Notes under the pieces: model-generated
What the model was told of the DNA's origin: nothing
The model's database searches: none
Seen by the model: the letters and a program-made list of their open reading frames with translations, nothing else
Program-made: the position numbers and the translations under genes
Source of the DNA: Paracoccus versutus
GTDB lineage: Bacteria; Pseudomonadota; Alphaproteobacteria; Rhodobacterales; Rhodobacteraceae
DNA length: 64,000 nt
Direction of reading: 5' to 3'
NCBI RefSeq assembly: GCF_000763885.1
Contig: NZ_JRKO01000006.1
Coordinates: forward strand, 1 to 64,000
Shown: piece by piece, positions 51,563-60,510 of the stretch
Position numbering within the stretch: the stretch's first letter is position 1
How the letters are laid out: each line of letters starts with the position of its first letter

Positions 51563-52793
51563 TTCCGAGATCGTGATCGTTGGGGCGGGACAGGCCGGCT
51601 ATCAGCTTGCCGGCGCTCTGCGAGATGCTGGCCACCGGGGCCAATTGGTCCTGATCGGGGACGAGGCGGAACTGCCCTACCAGCGCCCGCCGCTCTCCAA
51701 GGCGTTTCTCAGCGGCGCCATCGGCGCCGAGGCGCTGACCTTCCAGCAGCCGGTGCATTTCGAAAGCAAGGGGATCGACCTGCGAATCGGCACCCGGGCC
51801 GAGCGGCTGGACCGGGTGGGCCGCAGGTTGATTCTCGCCGATGGAAGCGACATCGGCTATGACAAGCTGGTGCTGGCGACCGGCGCGGCGAACCGCGTGC
51901 TGCCGGGTTCCGAAGGAATCGATGGTGTGCACAGCATCCGCACCATCGCTGATGCCCGCGCGATCCGGGAGCGGCTTGAGCGCAGCAGGAATGCCGTCGT
52001 CATCGGTGGCGGCTTCCTTGGCCTGGAATTCGCTGCCGTGGCGCGCGAATGGGGCTTGGCTGTCAGCATCGTCGAGGCCGGTCCGCGCCTGATGGGACGT
52101 GCCATATCGCAGCCGATGGCTGAGGCTTTCCGGGCACATCACGTCGCGCTGGGAAGCCAGCTTTTCCTGCAGGCCAAGGTCCGCCGGCTGATTGCCGAAG
52201 CCGGCGAGATCAGCGCCGTCGAACTCGAGGACGAGATCCTTCTGCCTGCCGATCTGGTCGTGGTCGGCATCGGAGTCGAGCCGCATGTCGCGTTGGCGCG
52301 GGATGCCGGGATCGATTGCGACAATGGCATTGTCGTTGATGATCGCCTTGCCACCAGCGATCCTTCCATCTTCGCGCTGGGCGATTGCGCGGTGTTCCCT
52401 TCGCGTTTCGCCCTGCAGCCGTCGCGGCTGGAGTCGATCCAGAACGCCATGGACCAGGCCCGGCATCTCGCGGCCGTGCTGACCGGCAAGCCCGCCGCAT
52501 ATGACGCGGTGCCATGGTTCTGGAGCGACCAGGGCGGCGCCAAGCTGCAGATCGCCGGCCTTGCGCAGGGAACCGACCGCGAGGTGCTGCGGGGCGATGT
52601 CTCCGGGATGAAATTCTCGGTCTTCTGCTATCGCGGCGATCGGCTGGTCGCGGTGGAATCCGCCAACCGGCCTGCCGATCATATGGCCGCGCGTCGCCTG
52701 CTGACGGCCGGGCTGTCGCCCACCCCCGAGCAGGCGGCCGATCCCGGCTTTGACCTGAAATCCCTGTTCGCCGCGGCGCAGCCCGCCGCGTGA
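51555..52793 (+). CDS. FAD-dependent ferredoxin reductase (putidaredoxin-reductase type)
   Basis: 412 residues. EIVIVGAGQAGYQLAGALRD binds FAD, ELPYQRPPLSKAFL is the conserved substrate loop, NAVVIGGGFLGLEFAAVARE is the NAD Rossmann motif and DPSIFALGDCAVFPSRF the second FAD motif. It passes electrons from NAD(P)H to the 3Fe-4S ferredoxin and so to the P450. The 8-bp overlap with the ferredoxin gene supports equimolar expression. Confidence 0.93.
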   Translation: MTDSEIVIVGAGQAGYQLAGALRDAGHRGQLVLIGDEAELPYQRPPLSKAFLSGAIGAEALTFQQPVHFESKGIDLRIGTRAERLDRVGRRLILADGSDIGYDKLVLATGAANRVLPGSEGIDGVHSIRTIADARAIRERLERSRNAVVIGGGFLGLEFAAVAREWGLAVSIVEAGPRLMGRAISQPMAEAFRAHHVALGSQLFLQAKVRRLIAEAGEISAVELEDEILLPADLVVVGIGVEPHVALARDAGIDCDNGIVVDDRLATSDPSIFALGDCAVFPSRFALQPSRLESIQNAMDQARHLAAVLTGKPAAYDAVPWFWSDQGGAKLQIAGLAQGTDREVLRGDVSGMKFSVFCYRGDRLVAVESANRPADHMAARRLLTAGLSPTPEQAADPGFDLKSLFAAAQPAA

Positions 52794-52815
52794 ACCGCAA
52801 CCAGGACGTGGACAG

Positions 52816-54306
52816 ATGACATTGCACCCCGGGCTTTCCGCCGACGCCGCCAGCTTCATTTCCGGCAGGCATCTGCTGCTGATCGACGGGCAATGGGTCA
52901 GCCCGAGCGAGGGGCGGCGCTTCGAGGTGTTCGATCCGGCGACGGGGGCCGTGGTCGCTGCCGCATCCGAGGCTAGGGCCGAGGATGTCGATCTGGCGGT
53001 GGCGGCGGCGCGCCGGGCGCTGGACGGGCCCTGGTCGCGCTTTTCGGGGCCCGAGCGGGCGCGGCTGCTGATGCGCCTTGCCGACCTGATCGAGGCCAAC
53101 GGCGAATTGCTGGCCCAGGTCGAGGTGGTCGACAACGGCAAGCCCCTAGCCCTAGCCCGGGCCGGCATTGCTGGCGTTGCCGAAATGGTGCGCTATTTCG
53201 CTGGCTGGACGACCAAGCTGAACGGCGAGACCGTCAAGGTTTCGCTGCCAGGCGAATGGCACGCCTTCACCAGCCATGTGCCGATCGGCGTGGTCGCGCA
53301 GATCATCCCGTGGAACTTTCCGCTGTCGATGGCGATCTGGAAGCTGGCGCCCGCTTTGGCGGTGGGCTGCACGGTGGTGCTGAAACCGGCCGAGCAAACA
53401 CCGCTCAGCGCGATCAAACTGGGCGAGCTGATCCTGGAGGCGGGGTTTCCGCCCGGCGTGGTGAACATCCTGACCGGCTTCGGCTCGGGCGCCGGTGCCG
53501 CGCTGGCCCGGCATCCGGGCGTGGACAAGGTCGCCTTTACCGGCTCGACCGGCACCGGCAAGAAGATTGTCGAGGCCGCGCTGGGGAACCTCAAGAAGGT
53601 CACGCTGGAACTGGGCGGAAAATCCCCCGTCTTCATTTTTCCCGATGCCGATATCGATGCGGCGATCCAAGGCGCGGCAAATGCCATCTTTCTCAACAGC
53701 GGGCAGGTCTGCTCGGCCGGCTCGCGGCTCTACGTCCATGAGCGGGTTTTCGACCAGGTGGTCGAAGGCGTGGCGGCGATCGGTGACAGCATGACGCTGG
53801 GGCACGGGCTGGACGCCGGAACGCAGCTGGGGCCGCTGATATCTGCGGTGCAGCGCGATCGGGTATCGGACTATATCGACAGCGGGCTGGCCGAGGGTGC
53901 CCGGATCGCGGGCTCGGGCGCCAAGCCGCAAAGTGAGGGATACTTCGTTGCGCCAACAGTCTTGGTCGATACCCGCCCCGACATGCGCGTCGTCCGCGAG
54001 GAGATCTTCGGCCCGGTGCTGGTGGCCCAGAAATTCGGCAAGGACGAGGACCTTGCCGTCTTGGCCCACACCGCGAACGATACAGAATACGGGCTGTTCG
54101 CTGGCATCTGGACCTCGGACATCGGCAGGGCGCTCCGCTTTGCGCGGCAGATCCGGGCCGGGTCCGTCTCGGTGAACGCGCATATGGTCAATGAGCCGGC
54201 GCTGCCCTTCGGCGGCTTCCGCCAATCCGGATGGGGCCGTGAGCGCGGGCGCGAGGTGCTGGAGCTTTATACCGAATTGCAGAGCGTGGCCATCAGGCTG
54301 GCCTGA
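52816..54306 (+). CDS. NAD-dependent aldehyde dehydrogenase, copy 2
   Basis: 496 residues. PWNFPLSMAIWKLAPALAVG, CTVVLKPAEQTPLSAIKLGE (coenzyme Lys in KPAEQTP), the general-base Glu in LELGGKSPVFIFPDAD and nucleophile Cys in LNSGQVCSAGSRLYV are all present, so it should be active. It resembles betaine/phenylacetaldehyde-type dehydrogenases. It lies 22 bp after the ferredoxin reductase gene and 29 bp before a GMC alcohol oxidoreductase gene, so it probably oxidises the aldehyde made in the P450-GMC steps. Confidence 0.93.
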   Translation: MTLHPGLSADAASFISGRHLLLIDGQWVSPSEGRRFEVFDPATGAVVAAASEARAEDVDLAVAAARRALDGPWSRFSGPERARLLMRLADLIEANGELLAQVEVVDNGKPLALARAGIAGVAEMVRYFAGWTTKLNGETVKVSLPGEWHAFTSHVPIGVVAQIIPWNFPLSMAIWKLAPALAVGCTVVLKPAEQTPLSAIKLGELILEAGFPPGVVNILTGFGSGAGAALARHPGVDKVAFTGSTGTGKKIVEAALGNLKKVTLELGGKSPVFIFPDADIDAAIQGAANAIFLNSGQVCSAGSRLYVHERVFDQVVEGVAAIGDSMTLGHGLDAGTQLGPLISAVQRDRVSDYIDSGLAEGARIAGSGAKPQSEGYFVAPTVLVDTRPDMRVVREEIFGPVLVAQKFGKDEDLAVLAHTANDTEYGLFAGIWTSDIGRALRFARQIRAGSVSVNAHMVNEPALPFGGFRQSGWGRERGREVLELYTELQSVAIRLA

Positions 54307-54335
54307 AAGGGATGGCCAAAAGGGCCGGGAGCAAG

Positions 54336-56048
54336 ATGTCGGACTATGACTTCATCATCGTGGGCGGCGGCTCGGCGGGCTGTGTCTTGGCCAACCGCCT
54401 GTCGGCGCGGGCCGCGAACCGGGTGCTGCTGTGCGAGGCCGGGCCGGATACGCCCGTGGGTGAGGAGCCGCCGGCGATCCTCGACAGCTATCCGGGCACG
54501 GCCTATCTGAACCCGGGGTTTCTCTGGCCCGATCTGATGGTCACGACCGAAGGCGTGGCTTCGTCGAACAGCGCGGCGCCGCCGCGGGCGCGCAAATACG
54601 AACAGGCGCGGATCATGGGCGGCGGCTCCTCGGTCAACGGCCAGTTCTTCAATCGCGGCGGTCCCTCGGATTACGACGAATGGGCGGCGCGGGGGGCGGC
54701 CGGCTGGGATTGGGACTCGGTCCTGCCCTGGTTTCGCAAGGTCGAGACCGATCTCGATTTCGACGGGCCGCTGCATGGAAAGGACGGGCCGGTCCCGGTC
54801 CGGCGGATCTTCCCCGATGCCTGGCCCGGCCATGCCAAGGCGCTGGCCGAAGCGATTGCCGAGCAGGGCTATCGCTACCTGCCCGATCAGAACGGGCCGT
54901 TCGAGGACGGTTACTTCCCCATCGCCATCTCGAACCGGGACGAGCGGCGGGTATCCTCGGCCATGGCCTATCTGGACGATGCGACCCGACGGCGCGCCAA
55001 TCTTCACATCCGCTCGGATGCGACGGTCAGCCGGCTGGTGTTCGACGCCGGGCGCTGCACCGGCATCTGCCTGGTCAGGCCGGACGGGCAGGAGGAGCAG
55101 CATCGCGCCGGAACCGTGATCCTCAGCGCCGGGGCCCTGCAATCGCCGGCGATCCTGATGCGGTCGGGGATTGGACCGGCCGCGCATCTGGCCGAGAACG
55201 GGATCGAGCTGCGGCAGAACCTGCCCGGCGTGGGGCAGAACCTGATGGAACATCCGTCCATCGCGCTGGCCGCTTTCTTGCGCCGCGCGTCGCGGCTGAA
55301 CGGGGGACCGAGCCGGCGGCATATCTATGTCGGCTGGCGCTATTCCTCGCAGATCGGCGGTGCGCCGGCCGGCGACATGTTCGTGGCCGGGGTGACCAAG
55401 ACTTCTTGGCACGCGGTAGGCGACCGGATCGGCACCATGCTGATGTATGTCAACAAACCCCATTCCGATCGGGGCGCGGTGCGGCTGCGCGGCGCGGACT
55501 GGCGGGTGAACCCGGCCGTCGATTTCAACCTGCTCTCGGACAACCGCGATCTGGACCGGCTGACCGATGGGTTTCGTCGCATGGCTGCCGTCCAGCTGAG
55601 TGGAGCGATGCAGGCCGCCACCGCCAACCCCTTCCCGGCCAGCTATTCCGAGAAGGTCCGCCAGATCGGCATGCTGAGCCGCAAGAACAAGCTGCTGACC
55701 GATGCGCTTGCGACCCTGCTGGACGGGCCTGCACCGCTGCGCGACTTTCTGATGCGCCGGGTGGTCGCGGGCGGTCCGGGCCTGCATGAGCTGCTGGCCG
55801 ATCCGCAGGCGCTGGAGACTTTCGTACGCGGCGCCTGCGTCGGGGTCTGGCACCCGTCCTGCACCTGCCGGATGGGCGCCGCCGACGATCCGCTGGCGGT
55901 GCTTGACCCGCAGGGCCGGGTGCGCGGCATCGGCGGGCTGCGCGTCTGCGACGCCTCGATCTTTCCGGTGATCCCCTCGGGCAACATCAACTTCCCGACC
56001 ATGATGGCGGCCGAGAAGATCGCCGATTCCATCCTGTCGGGCGCATAG
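54336..56048 (+). CDS. GMC-family FAD oxidoreductase, copy 2
   Basis: 570 residues from the ATG at 54336 (GGGAG upstream; an earlier in-frame ATG at 54312 is less likely). FIIVGGGSAGCVLANRLSAR binds FAD, RIMGGGSSVNGQFFNRGGPS is GMC signature 1 and LSAGALQSPAILMRSGIGPA signature 2. The catalytic His is in GVWHPSCTCRMG and the Asn in IPSGNINFPTMMAA. It is probably an alcohol dehydrogenase acting after the P450. It differs clearly from the GMC protein at 41.7 kb, so the two probably have different substrates. Confidence 0.92.
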   Translation: MSDYDFIIVGGGSAGCVLANRLSARAANRVLLCEAGPDTPVGEEPPAILDSYPGTAYLNPGFLWPDLMVTTEGVASSNSAAPPRARKYEQARIMGGGSSVNGQFFNRGGPSDYDEWAARGAAGWDWDSVLPWFRKVETDLDFDGPLHGKDGPVPVRRIFPDAWPGHAKALAEAIAEQGYRYLPDQNGPFEDGYFPIAISNRDERRVSSAMAYLDDATRRRANLHIRSDATVSRLVFDAGRCTGICLVRPDGQEEQHRAGTVILSAGALQSPAILMRSGIGPAAHLAENGIELRQNLPGVGQNLMEHPSIALAAFLRRASRLNGGPSRRHIYVGWRYSSQIGGAPAGDMFVAGVTKTSWHAVGDRIGTMLMYVNKPHSDRGAVRLRGADWRVNPAVDFNLLSDNRDLDRLTDGFRRMAAVQLSGAMQAATANPFPASYSEKVRQIGMLSRKNKLLTDALATLLDGPAPLRDFLMRRVVAGGPGLHELLADPQALETFVRGACVGVWHPSCTCRMGAADDPLAVLDPQGRVRGIGGLRVCDASIFPVIPSGNINFPTMMAAEKIADSILSGA

Positions 56049-56075
56049 GCCCGACCGCCCCGGCATTCAAAGGCA

Positions 56076-56098
56076 AGGCCCCGCGCTCTGCGGGGCCT
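56076..56098. terminator. Bidirectional terminator hairpin
   Basis: AGGCCCCGC and GCGGGGCCT are perfect 9-bp complements with a 5-base loop, between the convergent GMC and C-C lyase genes. No long T-run follows on either strand. Confidence 0.75.
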
Positions 56099-56107
56099 GC
56101 TATCGTT

Positions 56108-57007
56108 TCAGGGCAGCGCCGTGGCGATGATCGAGGCGTCCAGGGCCTCGAACTCGTGATAGCCGATGGTGTCGTAAAGCTCGGCCCGGGTCTGCATCTG
56201 CTCCAGTATCGCCTTGGTGGCACCGGTGTCGCGAATCGTCGCGTAAAGCTGTTCCTGCGCACGGGCGGCGACGCGCAGCGAGCTGACCGGCCAGATCACC
56301 ATGCTGTAGCCCAGCTCCTGGAACTCCTGCGCCGTCAGAAAGGGCGTGCGGCCGAACTCGGTCATGTTGGCCAGAAGCGGTGCGTCCACCTGCCGGGCGA
56401 ATTCGCGGAACATCTCGGGCGTGGTCAGCGCCTCGGGGAAGATCGCATCCGCGCCCGCCTCGAGATAGAGCTTCGCGCGGGCCACAGCGCCCTCCATGCC
56501 CTCGCTGGCGGCAGCATCGGTGCGGGCGACGATGTAGAGATGCCGGCGCGCCTTGGCCGCCGCGGCGATCTTGGCCGCCATGTCCTGTGGCGCGGCCAGC
56601 TTCTTGTCGTTCAGATGCCCGCATTTCTTGGGCAGCAACTGGTCTTCCAGATGCACGGCCGCCGCGCCCGCATCCTCGAAGGCGCGGACCATGTGCATGA
56701 CGTTCAGTGCCTCGCCATAGCCGGTGTCGCCGTCGACCAGAACCGGCAGCCCCGATGCGCGCGCGGTCTGCCGGATGAAGAAGCAGACATCCTCGACCGA
56801 GATGATGCCAAGATCCGGCAGGCCCATGGACGCGCTCATCGCCGCCCCGGACAGATAGGCGGCCTGGAAGCCCGCGCGCTTGACCTGGATCGCGGCCAGG
56901 CCGTTATGCGCGCCCGGCAATTGCAGGATGTCCTGCGATTCGACGAGCGCGCGAAAGCGTTCGCCGGCGGGTGCTGTCTCAAGACTTCCGGCAAGCAGAT
57001 ATGTCAT
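56108..57007 (-). CDS. Isocitrate lyase/PEP mutase-family C-C lyase (methylisocitrate-lyase-like)
   Basis: 299 residues, a TIM-barrel of the ICL/PEPM superfamily. LPVLVDGDTGYGEALNVMHM contains the Mg-binding Asp residues, LLPKKCGHLNDKKL the catalytic KKCGH loop and IVARTDAAASEGMEGAVARA the family's R-T-D box. Relatives cleave 2-methylisocitrate, dimethylmalate or similar hydroxy-diacids, or decarboxylate oxaloacetate. The ATG follows AAAGGAG. It is divergent from the second CoA-transferase gene and shares operator copy 4. Downstream of ring cleavage it may split a branched C5-C7 diacid. Confidence 0.88.
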   Translation of the reverse strand: MTYLLAGSLETAPAGERFRALVESQDILQLPGAHNGLAAIQVKRAGFQAAYLSGAAMSASMGLPDLGIISVEDVCFFIRQTARASGLPVLVDGDTGYGEALNVMHMVRAFEDAGAAAVHLEDQLLPKKCGHLNDKKLAAPQDMAAKIAAAAKARRHLYIVARTDAAASEGMEGAVARAKLYLEAGADAIFPEALTTPEMFREFARQVDAPLLANMTEFGRTPFLTAQEFQELGYSMVIWPVSSLRVAARAQEQLYATIRDTGATKAILEQMQTRAELYDTIGYHEFEALDASIIATALP

Positions 57008-57085
57008 GGTGTTCTCCTTTCTGGCCAGGAACGGCCGAAGCAAATCATGCGAATGAGACTTTACAGCATGAATGGGATAAAGTAT

Positions 57086-57102
57086 CAATGGTTCATCCAA
57101 TG
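57086..57102. promoter_or_regulatory. Operator copy 4 of the 39-64 kb regulon
   Basis: CAATGGTTCATCCAATG fits CAWWGG-N5-CCAWTG. On the minus strand it leads into TTGATA with TGTAAA 17 bp downstream, for the C-C lyase gene. It is 20 bp upstream of the CoA-transferase start, so one site probably controls both directions. Confidence 0.7.
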
Positions 57103-57121
57103 AAGTAAATCGGAATCGAAG

Positions 57122-58261
57122 ATGACGATCGAAAGCCCTACCATCGCCGACCGCCCCCTGAGCGGGATCACAGTGATCGAAACATCGAGTTTTCTGACCG
57201 GCCCGTTCGCGTCGATGATGCTGTCGGACCTGGGGGCGGACGTCATCAAGGTCGAGCCGCCCGGGGGCGACGGCTTTCGCCGGTTCGGCCATAATCGCGA
57301 CGGGTTTGGCGCCTCGTGGACCAATGCCAACCGCGGCAAGCGCAGCATCGTCATCGACCTGAAGACGGCCGAGGGCATGGCGCGGCTGAAGCATCTGCTG
57401 ACGACCGCCGATGTGTTGATCGAGAACTGGCGCCCGCGTGTTTCCGAATCGCTGGGCCTGGGCGAGGATGTGGTGCGCGAGCTTAATTCGCGGCTGATCC
57501 GGCTGTCGATCAACGGCTTCGGCAAAAGCGGCGCGCTTGCCAATGCCCCGGCCTTCGACTCGCTGATCCAGGGCCGCACCGGCATCGTCGCCTCCGAGGG
57601 CCGCAACGGCATGCCTGCCGTGACGCCCTTCAACATGGTCGACAAGGTGACCGGCACGTTCGGCGCCCAGGCGGTTCTGGCCGCGCTTTACGAGCGCGAG
57701 CGCACCGGCAAGGGCGCGGTGATCCAGCTGCCGATGCTGGACGTGATGGGCTATTTCAATTTTCCCGACATGTTCCAGCACCGCACCTTCCAGAACGACC
57801 GCAGCGATTGGAAGCCGCCGGCGTCGCAGGTACTCGCGACCTCGGATGGCTATGTCGTGATCTCGCCCGCGAACGGGCAGCAGATGTCCAAGACCCTCAA
57901 CGCCATCGAGCGCCCGGAGTGGAAGGAGGACTTCAAGCGGATGCCCGATCCCGTCGCGATGGCGAATGAATTCTTCCGCCGCGTGGGCGAGGTGGTCGTG
58001 CAGAAGGACACGAAGCACTGGCTGCGCGTCTTCGCCGAGCAGGACGTGCCGGCCGCGCCGGTATTCAGCCTGGACGAGTTCCTTCAGGATGGGCAGGTGG
58101 CCCATAACCGGATCTTCAGCAAAGTCGACTCGCATATCGGCCCGATCCGCACGGCGCGGCATCCCGCGATCTTTGACGACCGACTGATGACGGCGCGCTC
58201 GGGTCCGCCGGCCATTGGCGAACACGATGCCGAGATCGCCCCGGCCGGAGGTGAGTCATGA
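57122..58261 (+). CDS. Family III CoA-transferase (CaiB/BaiF type), copy 2
   Basis: 379 residues. LSGITVIETSSFLTGPFASM then LSDLGADVIKVEPPGGDGFR is the N-terminal signature; the catalytic Asp lies in NAPAFDSLIQGRTGIV. It is distinct from copy 1 at 48.8 kb, being closer to the mesaconyl/citramalate-like CoA-transferase style. The stop overlaps the start of an FAH-family gene by 4 bp. The gene probably starts a long operon that also includes the LIV-type transporter. Confidence 0.92.
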   Translation: MTIESPTIADRPLSGITVIETSSFLTGPFASMMLSDLGADVIKVEPPGGDGFRRFGHNRDGFGASWTNANRGKRSIVIDLKTAEGMARLKHLLTTADVLIENWRPRVSESLGLGEDVVRELNSRLIRLSINGFGKSGALANAPAFDSLIQGRTGIVASEGRNGMPAVTPFNMVDKVTGTFGAQAVLAALYERERTGKGAVIQLPMLDVMGYFNFPDMFQHRTFQNDRSDWKPPASQVLATSDGYVVISPANGQQMSKTLNAIERPEWKEDFKRMPDPVAMANEFFRRVGEVVVQKDTKHWLRVFAEQDVPAAPVFSLDEFLQDGQVAHNRIFSKVDSHIGPIRTARHPAIFDDRLMTARSGPPAIGEHDAEIAPAGGES

Positions 58262-59157
58262 AGCTGGTCGGTTTTGACGGTGGCCGCATCGGAGTCGCGC
58301 TGGAAGACGGCATCGTCGATATTACCGCGCTGTCCGGCGTCCCGGCCGGAAGCTGGCCGCCGGTGGGCATGGTCCGGCTGATCGCGGATTTCGACGGCTT
58401 GCGCCAGGCCATTGCAGAGGCGGTGGCCGGCGGACCGCGCCTCGACCCGGCGCAGCTGCGGCTCGAGGCACCGGTGCAATGGCCCAACAAGCTGATCGCC
58501 TATCCGGCGAATTACCAGGCCCATATCGAGGAGCAGATCACCTCGAAGGTCGGGCTGATCTCGACCTTCAAGGCCAGCGGCCAGGGCTTCTTCCTGAAGG
58601 CTAATTCCAGCCTCAGCGGGCCGTCCGATCCCATCGTCCTGCCCGCTTTGCCGGATCGCGACATCCATCACGAATGCGAACTGGCCGTCGTCATCGGCAA
58701 GGGCGGGAGGGGTATTCCCCGCGAGCGGGCGATGGAGCATGTCTTCGGCTTTTCCTGCCTGCTCGACATGGTGGTGCGCGGCCGCGAAGAGCGGGTGATG
58801 CGCAAGTCCTTCGACAGCTTCTGCCCGCTGGGTCCGCATATCGTCACCGCCGACGAGATCGCCGATCCCGCCGCAATCAGCCTTGAGCTGCGCGTGAACG
58901 GCGAACTGCGCCAGCAGGCCAGCACCCGCGATCTGATCGTCGACATCCCCGAGATGATCGCCATGGCCTCTTCGGTCATGACGCTGTGCCCGGGCGACAT
59001 CATCGCCAGCGGCACGCCCGCGGGCGTGGGGCCGGTGGTCGGTGGCGACGTGGTGACCATCTCCATCAGCGGGGTAGGAGAGATGAGCCTGCCCGTGGTT
59101 CAGGGCGCCGCCGGCGCCCATTCGGTCTGGGACAAGCAGGAGGCCTTGTCGGCCTAG
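58258..59157 (+). CDS. Fumarylacetoacetate-hydrolase-family protein
   Basis: 299 residues. HHECELAVVIGKGGRGIP supplies the metal-binding Glu-x-Glu, SFDSFCPLGPHIVTADEI the Asp region and GDIIASGTPAGVGPVVGG the C-terminal signature of the family. Members hydrolyse C-C bonds of acylpyruvates (fumarylpyruvate, maleylpyruvate), or hydrate or decarboxylate related dienols. With a gentisate-dioxygenase-like enzyme in the same regulon and no maleylpyruvate isomerase in view, it may hydrolyse the ring-fission product directly. Overlap with the CoA-transferase gene shows coupling. Confidence 0.9.
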   Translation: MKLVGFDGGRIGVALEDGIVDITALSGVPAGSWPPVGMVRLIADFDGLRQAIAEAVAGGPRLDPAQLRLEAPVQWPNKLIAYPANYQAHIEEQITSKVGLISTFKASGQGFFLKANSSLSGPSDPIVLPALPDRDIHHECELAVVIGKGGRGIPRERAMEHVFGFSCLLDMVVRGREERVMRKSFDSFCPLGPHIVTADEIADPAAISLELRVNGELRQQASTRDLIVDIPEMIAMASSVMTLCPGDIIASGTPAGVGPVVGGDVVTISISGVGEMSLPVVQGAAGAHSVWDKQEALSA

Positions 59158-59228
59158 CGAAACCGTCGGAGCCCGGCGGCATGAACACGGGCCCGGTACA
59201 ACGGAACATGTCATCGAGGGAGGAGCGA

Positions 59229-60440
59229 ATGACAAGAACAGGAAAAGGGTTGCTGAGGACCGGCGGCCTGGCGTTGGCAATGACCGCGCTCATGGCGGGC
59301 ACGGCGCTGTCCAAGGATGCGATCCGCATCTGCTCGATCGATGATCGCAGCGGCGCGGCTGCCGATACCGGCAATGAAAGCTATCGCGGCCTGAAGATGG
59401 CGGTGGAGGCCGCGAATGCCGCGGGCGGCATCAACGGCCACATGATCGAGATGATCGAATATGATGGCAAGACCGACCCCCAGCTTTCCGCAAGCTTCGC
59501 TGCCCGCTGCGCCGAGGACGACAATGCGCTGTTGATCATCGGCGGCAATCCCGCCGGTCCCGCGGCGGCGGTCATGCCCATTGCCGGTGAATACGACATT
59601 CCGTTCTTCATGCTGTCGGCGGGCACCGACAACCTGACCGACAATCCGGCGCCCTGGCTTTTCCGCTTCGGCCCGCGCAACGCCCAGGACGCGATCGCCT
59701 ATGCGCAGCTGCTGGATCAGCAGGGCTTCAAGAAGGTCGCGCTGATCTACAACACGCTGCCCTTCGGTCTGGACAGCGCCACCGTCGCCCGCAAGTATCT
59801 TGCCGAACACGGCATCTCGGTCGTGGCCGAGGAAGGATACGATATCGCGGCGACCGATCTTTCGCCGCAGGTGCTGAACCTGAAGGCCTCGGATGCCGAG
59901 GCGGTGCTGGTCTTTCCTTATCCCGCCGACGGGGCGCGGGTGCTGAAGACGCTGGATCAGCTGCAGGTGGGCAAGCCCGTGGTCGTCAGCCGCAGCGCGC
60001 TGCTGAAGACACTGCGCGAGATTGCCGGCCCGGCCAGCGACGGCATCCTGATCCCCAACACCGTGGACACCGGGCGGGCGGATGTGCAGGCGTTCTTCCA
60101 GGCCTATGAACAGGCCTATGGCGAGGAGACCCAGCCGACCCTCTATCCGGTGATCGGCTACGACGCCGGCATGGTCGCCCTTCAAGTCATGGCGCGGCCC
60201 GATGTCATGGCCGCCATCGAAGGCGGGGACATCCAGGCGGCACGCACCGCTCTGCGCGATGGCGTGCTGGCCCAAGGCACGTTCAAGGGGCTGCAAGGCA
60301 AGGAAACCGCCAGCTACAGCTTCGCCGACGACAAGCGGCACGGTTCGCCCGACCAGGATTGGTTCATCTTCACCACGGTTGCCAATGGCGGGGCCGATCT
60401 GGTTCCCCCGGATCTGAGCAAGTTCGTCCCGGCGCACTGA
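59229..60440 (+). CDS. Branched-chain-amino-acid-type ABC binding protein
   Basis: 403 residues with a signal peptide (LLRTGGLALAMTALMAGTAL then SKDA). The mature part shows IRICSIDDRSGAAADTGNES, MAVEAANAAGGINGHMIEMI and IPFFMLSAGTDNLTDNPAPW, characteristic of type 1 periplasmic binding proteins for LIV-like importers. It is the receptor for the importer encoded directly downstream. In catabolic islands of this type such receptors usually bind aromatic or other carboxylic acids rather than amino acids (inference). It is a paralogue of the orphan receptor at 39.3 kb. Confidence 0.92.
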   Translation: MTRTGKGLLRTGGLALAMTALMAGTALSKDAIRICSIDDRSGAAADTGNESYRGLKMAVEAANAAGGINGHMIEMIEYDGKTDPQLSASFAARCAEDDNALLIIGGNPAGPAAAVMPIAGEYDIPFFMLSAGTDNLTDNPAPWLFRFGPRNAQDAIAYAQLLDQQGFKKVALIYNTLPFGLDSATVARKYLAEHGISVVAEEGYDIAATDLSPQVLNLKASDAEAVLVFPYPADGARVLKTLDQLQVGKPVVVSRSALLKTLREIAGPASDGILIPNTVDTGRADVQAFFQAYEQAYGEETQPTLYPVIGYDAGMVALQVMARPDVMAAIEGGDIQAARTALRDGVLAQGTFKGLQGKETASYSFADDKRHGSPDQDWFIFTTVANGGADLVPPDLSKFVPAH

Positions 60441-60510
60441 CTGGCTCCGCGGCCTTCGCGATCTCGGTCGCGGAGGCCGCCCGAAACCAACCAAGAAGGG
60501 AGGCCGTTAC

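Noticed and set aside
57008-58225. Upstream extension of the C-C lyase frame to more than 700 codons
   Set aside because: The extension lies antisense to the CoA-transferase gene; the family start and a good ribosome site are at 57007.
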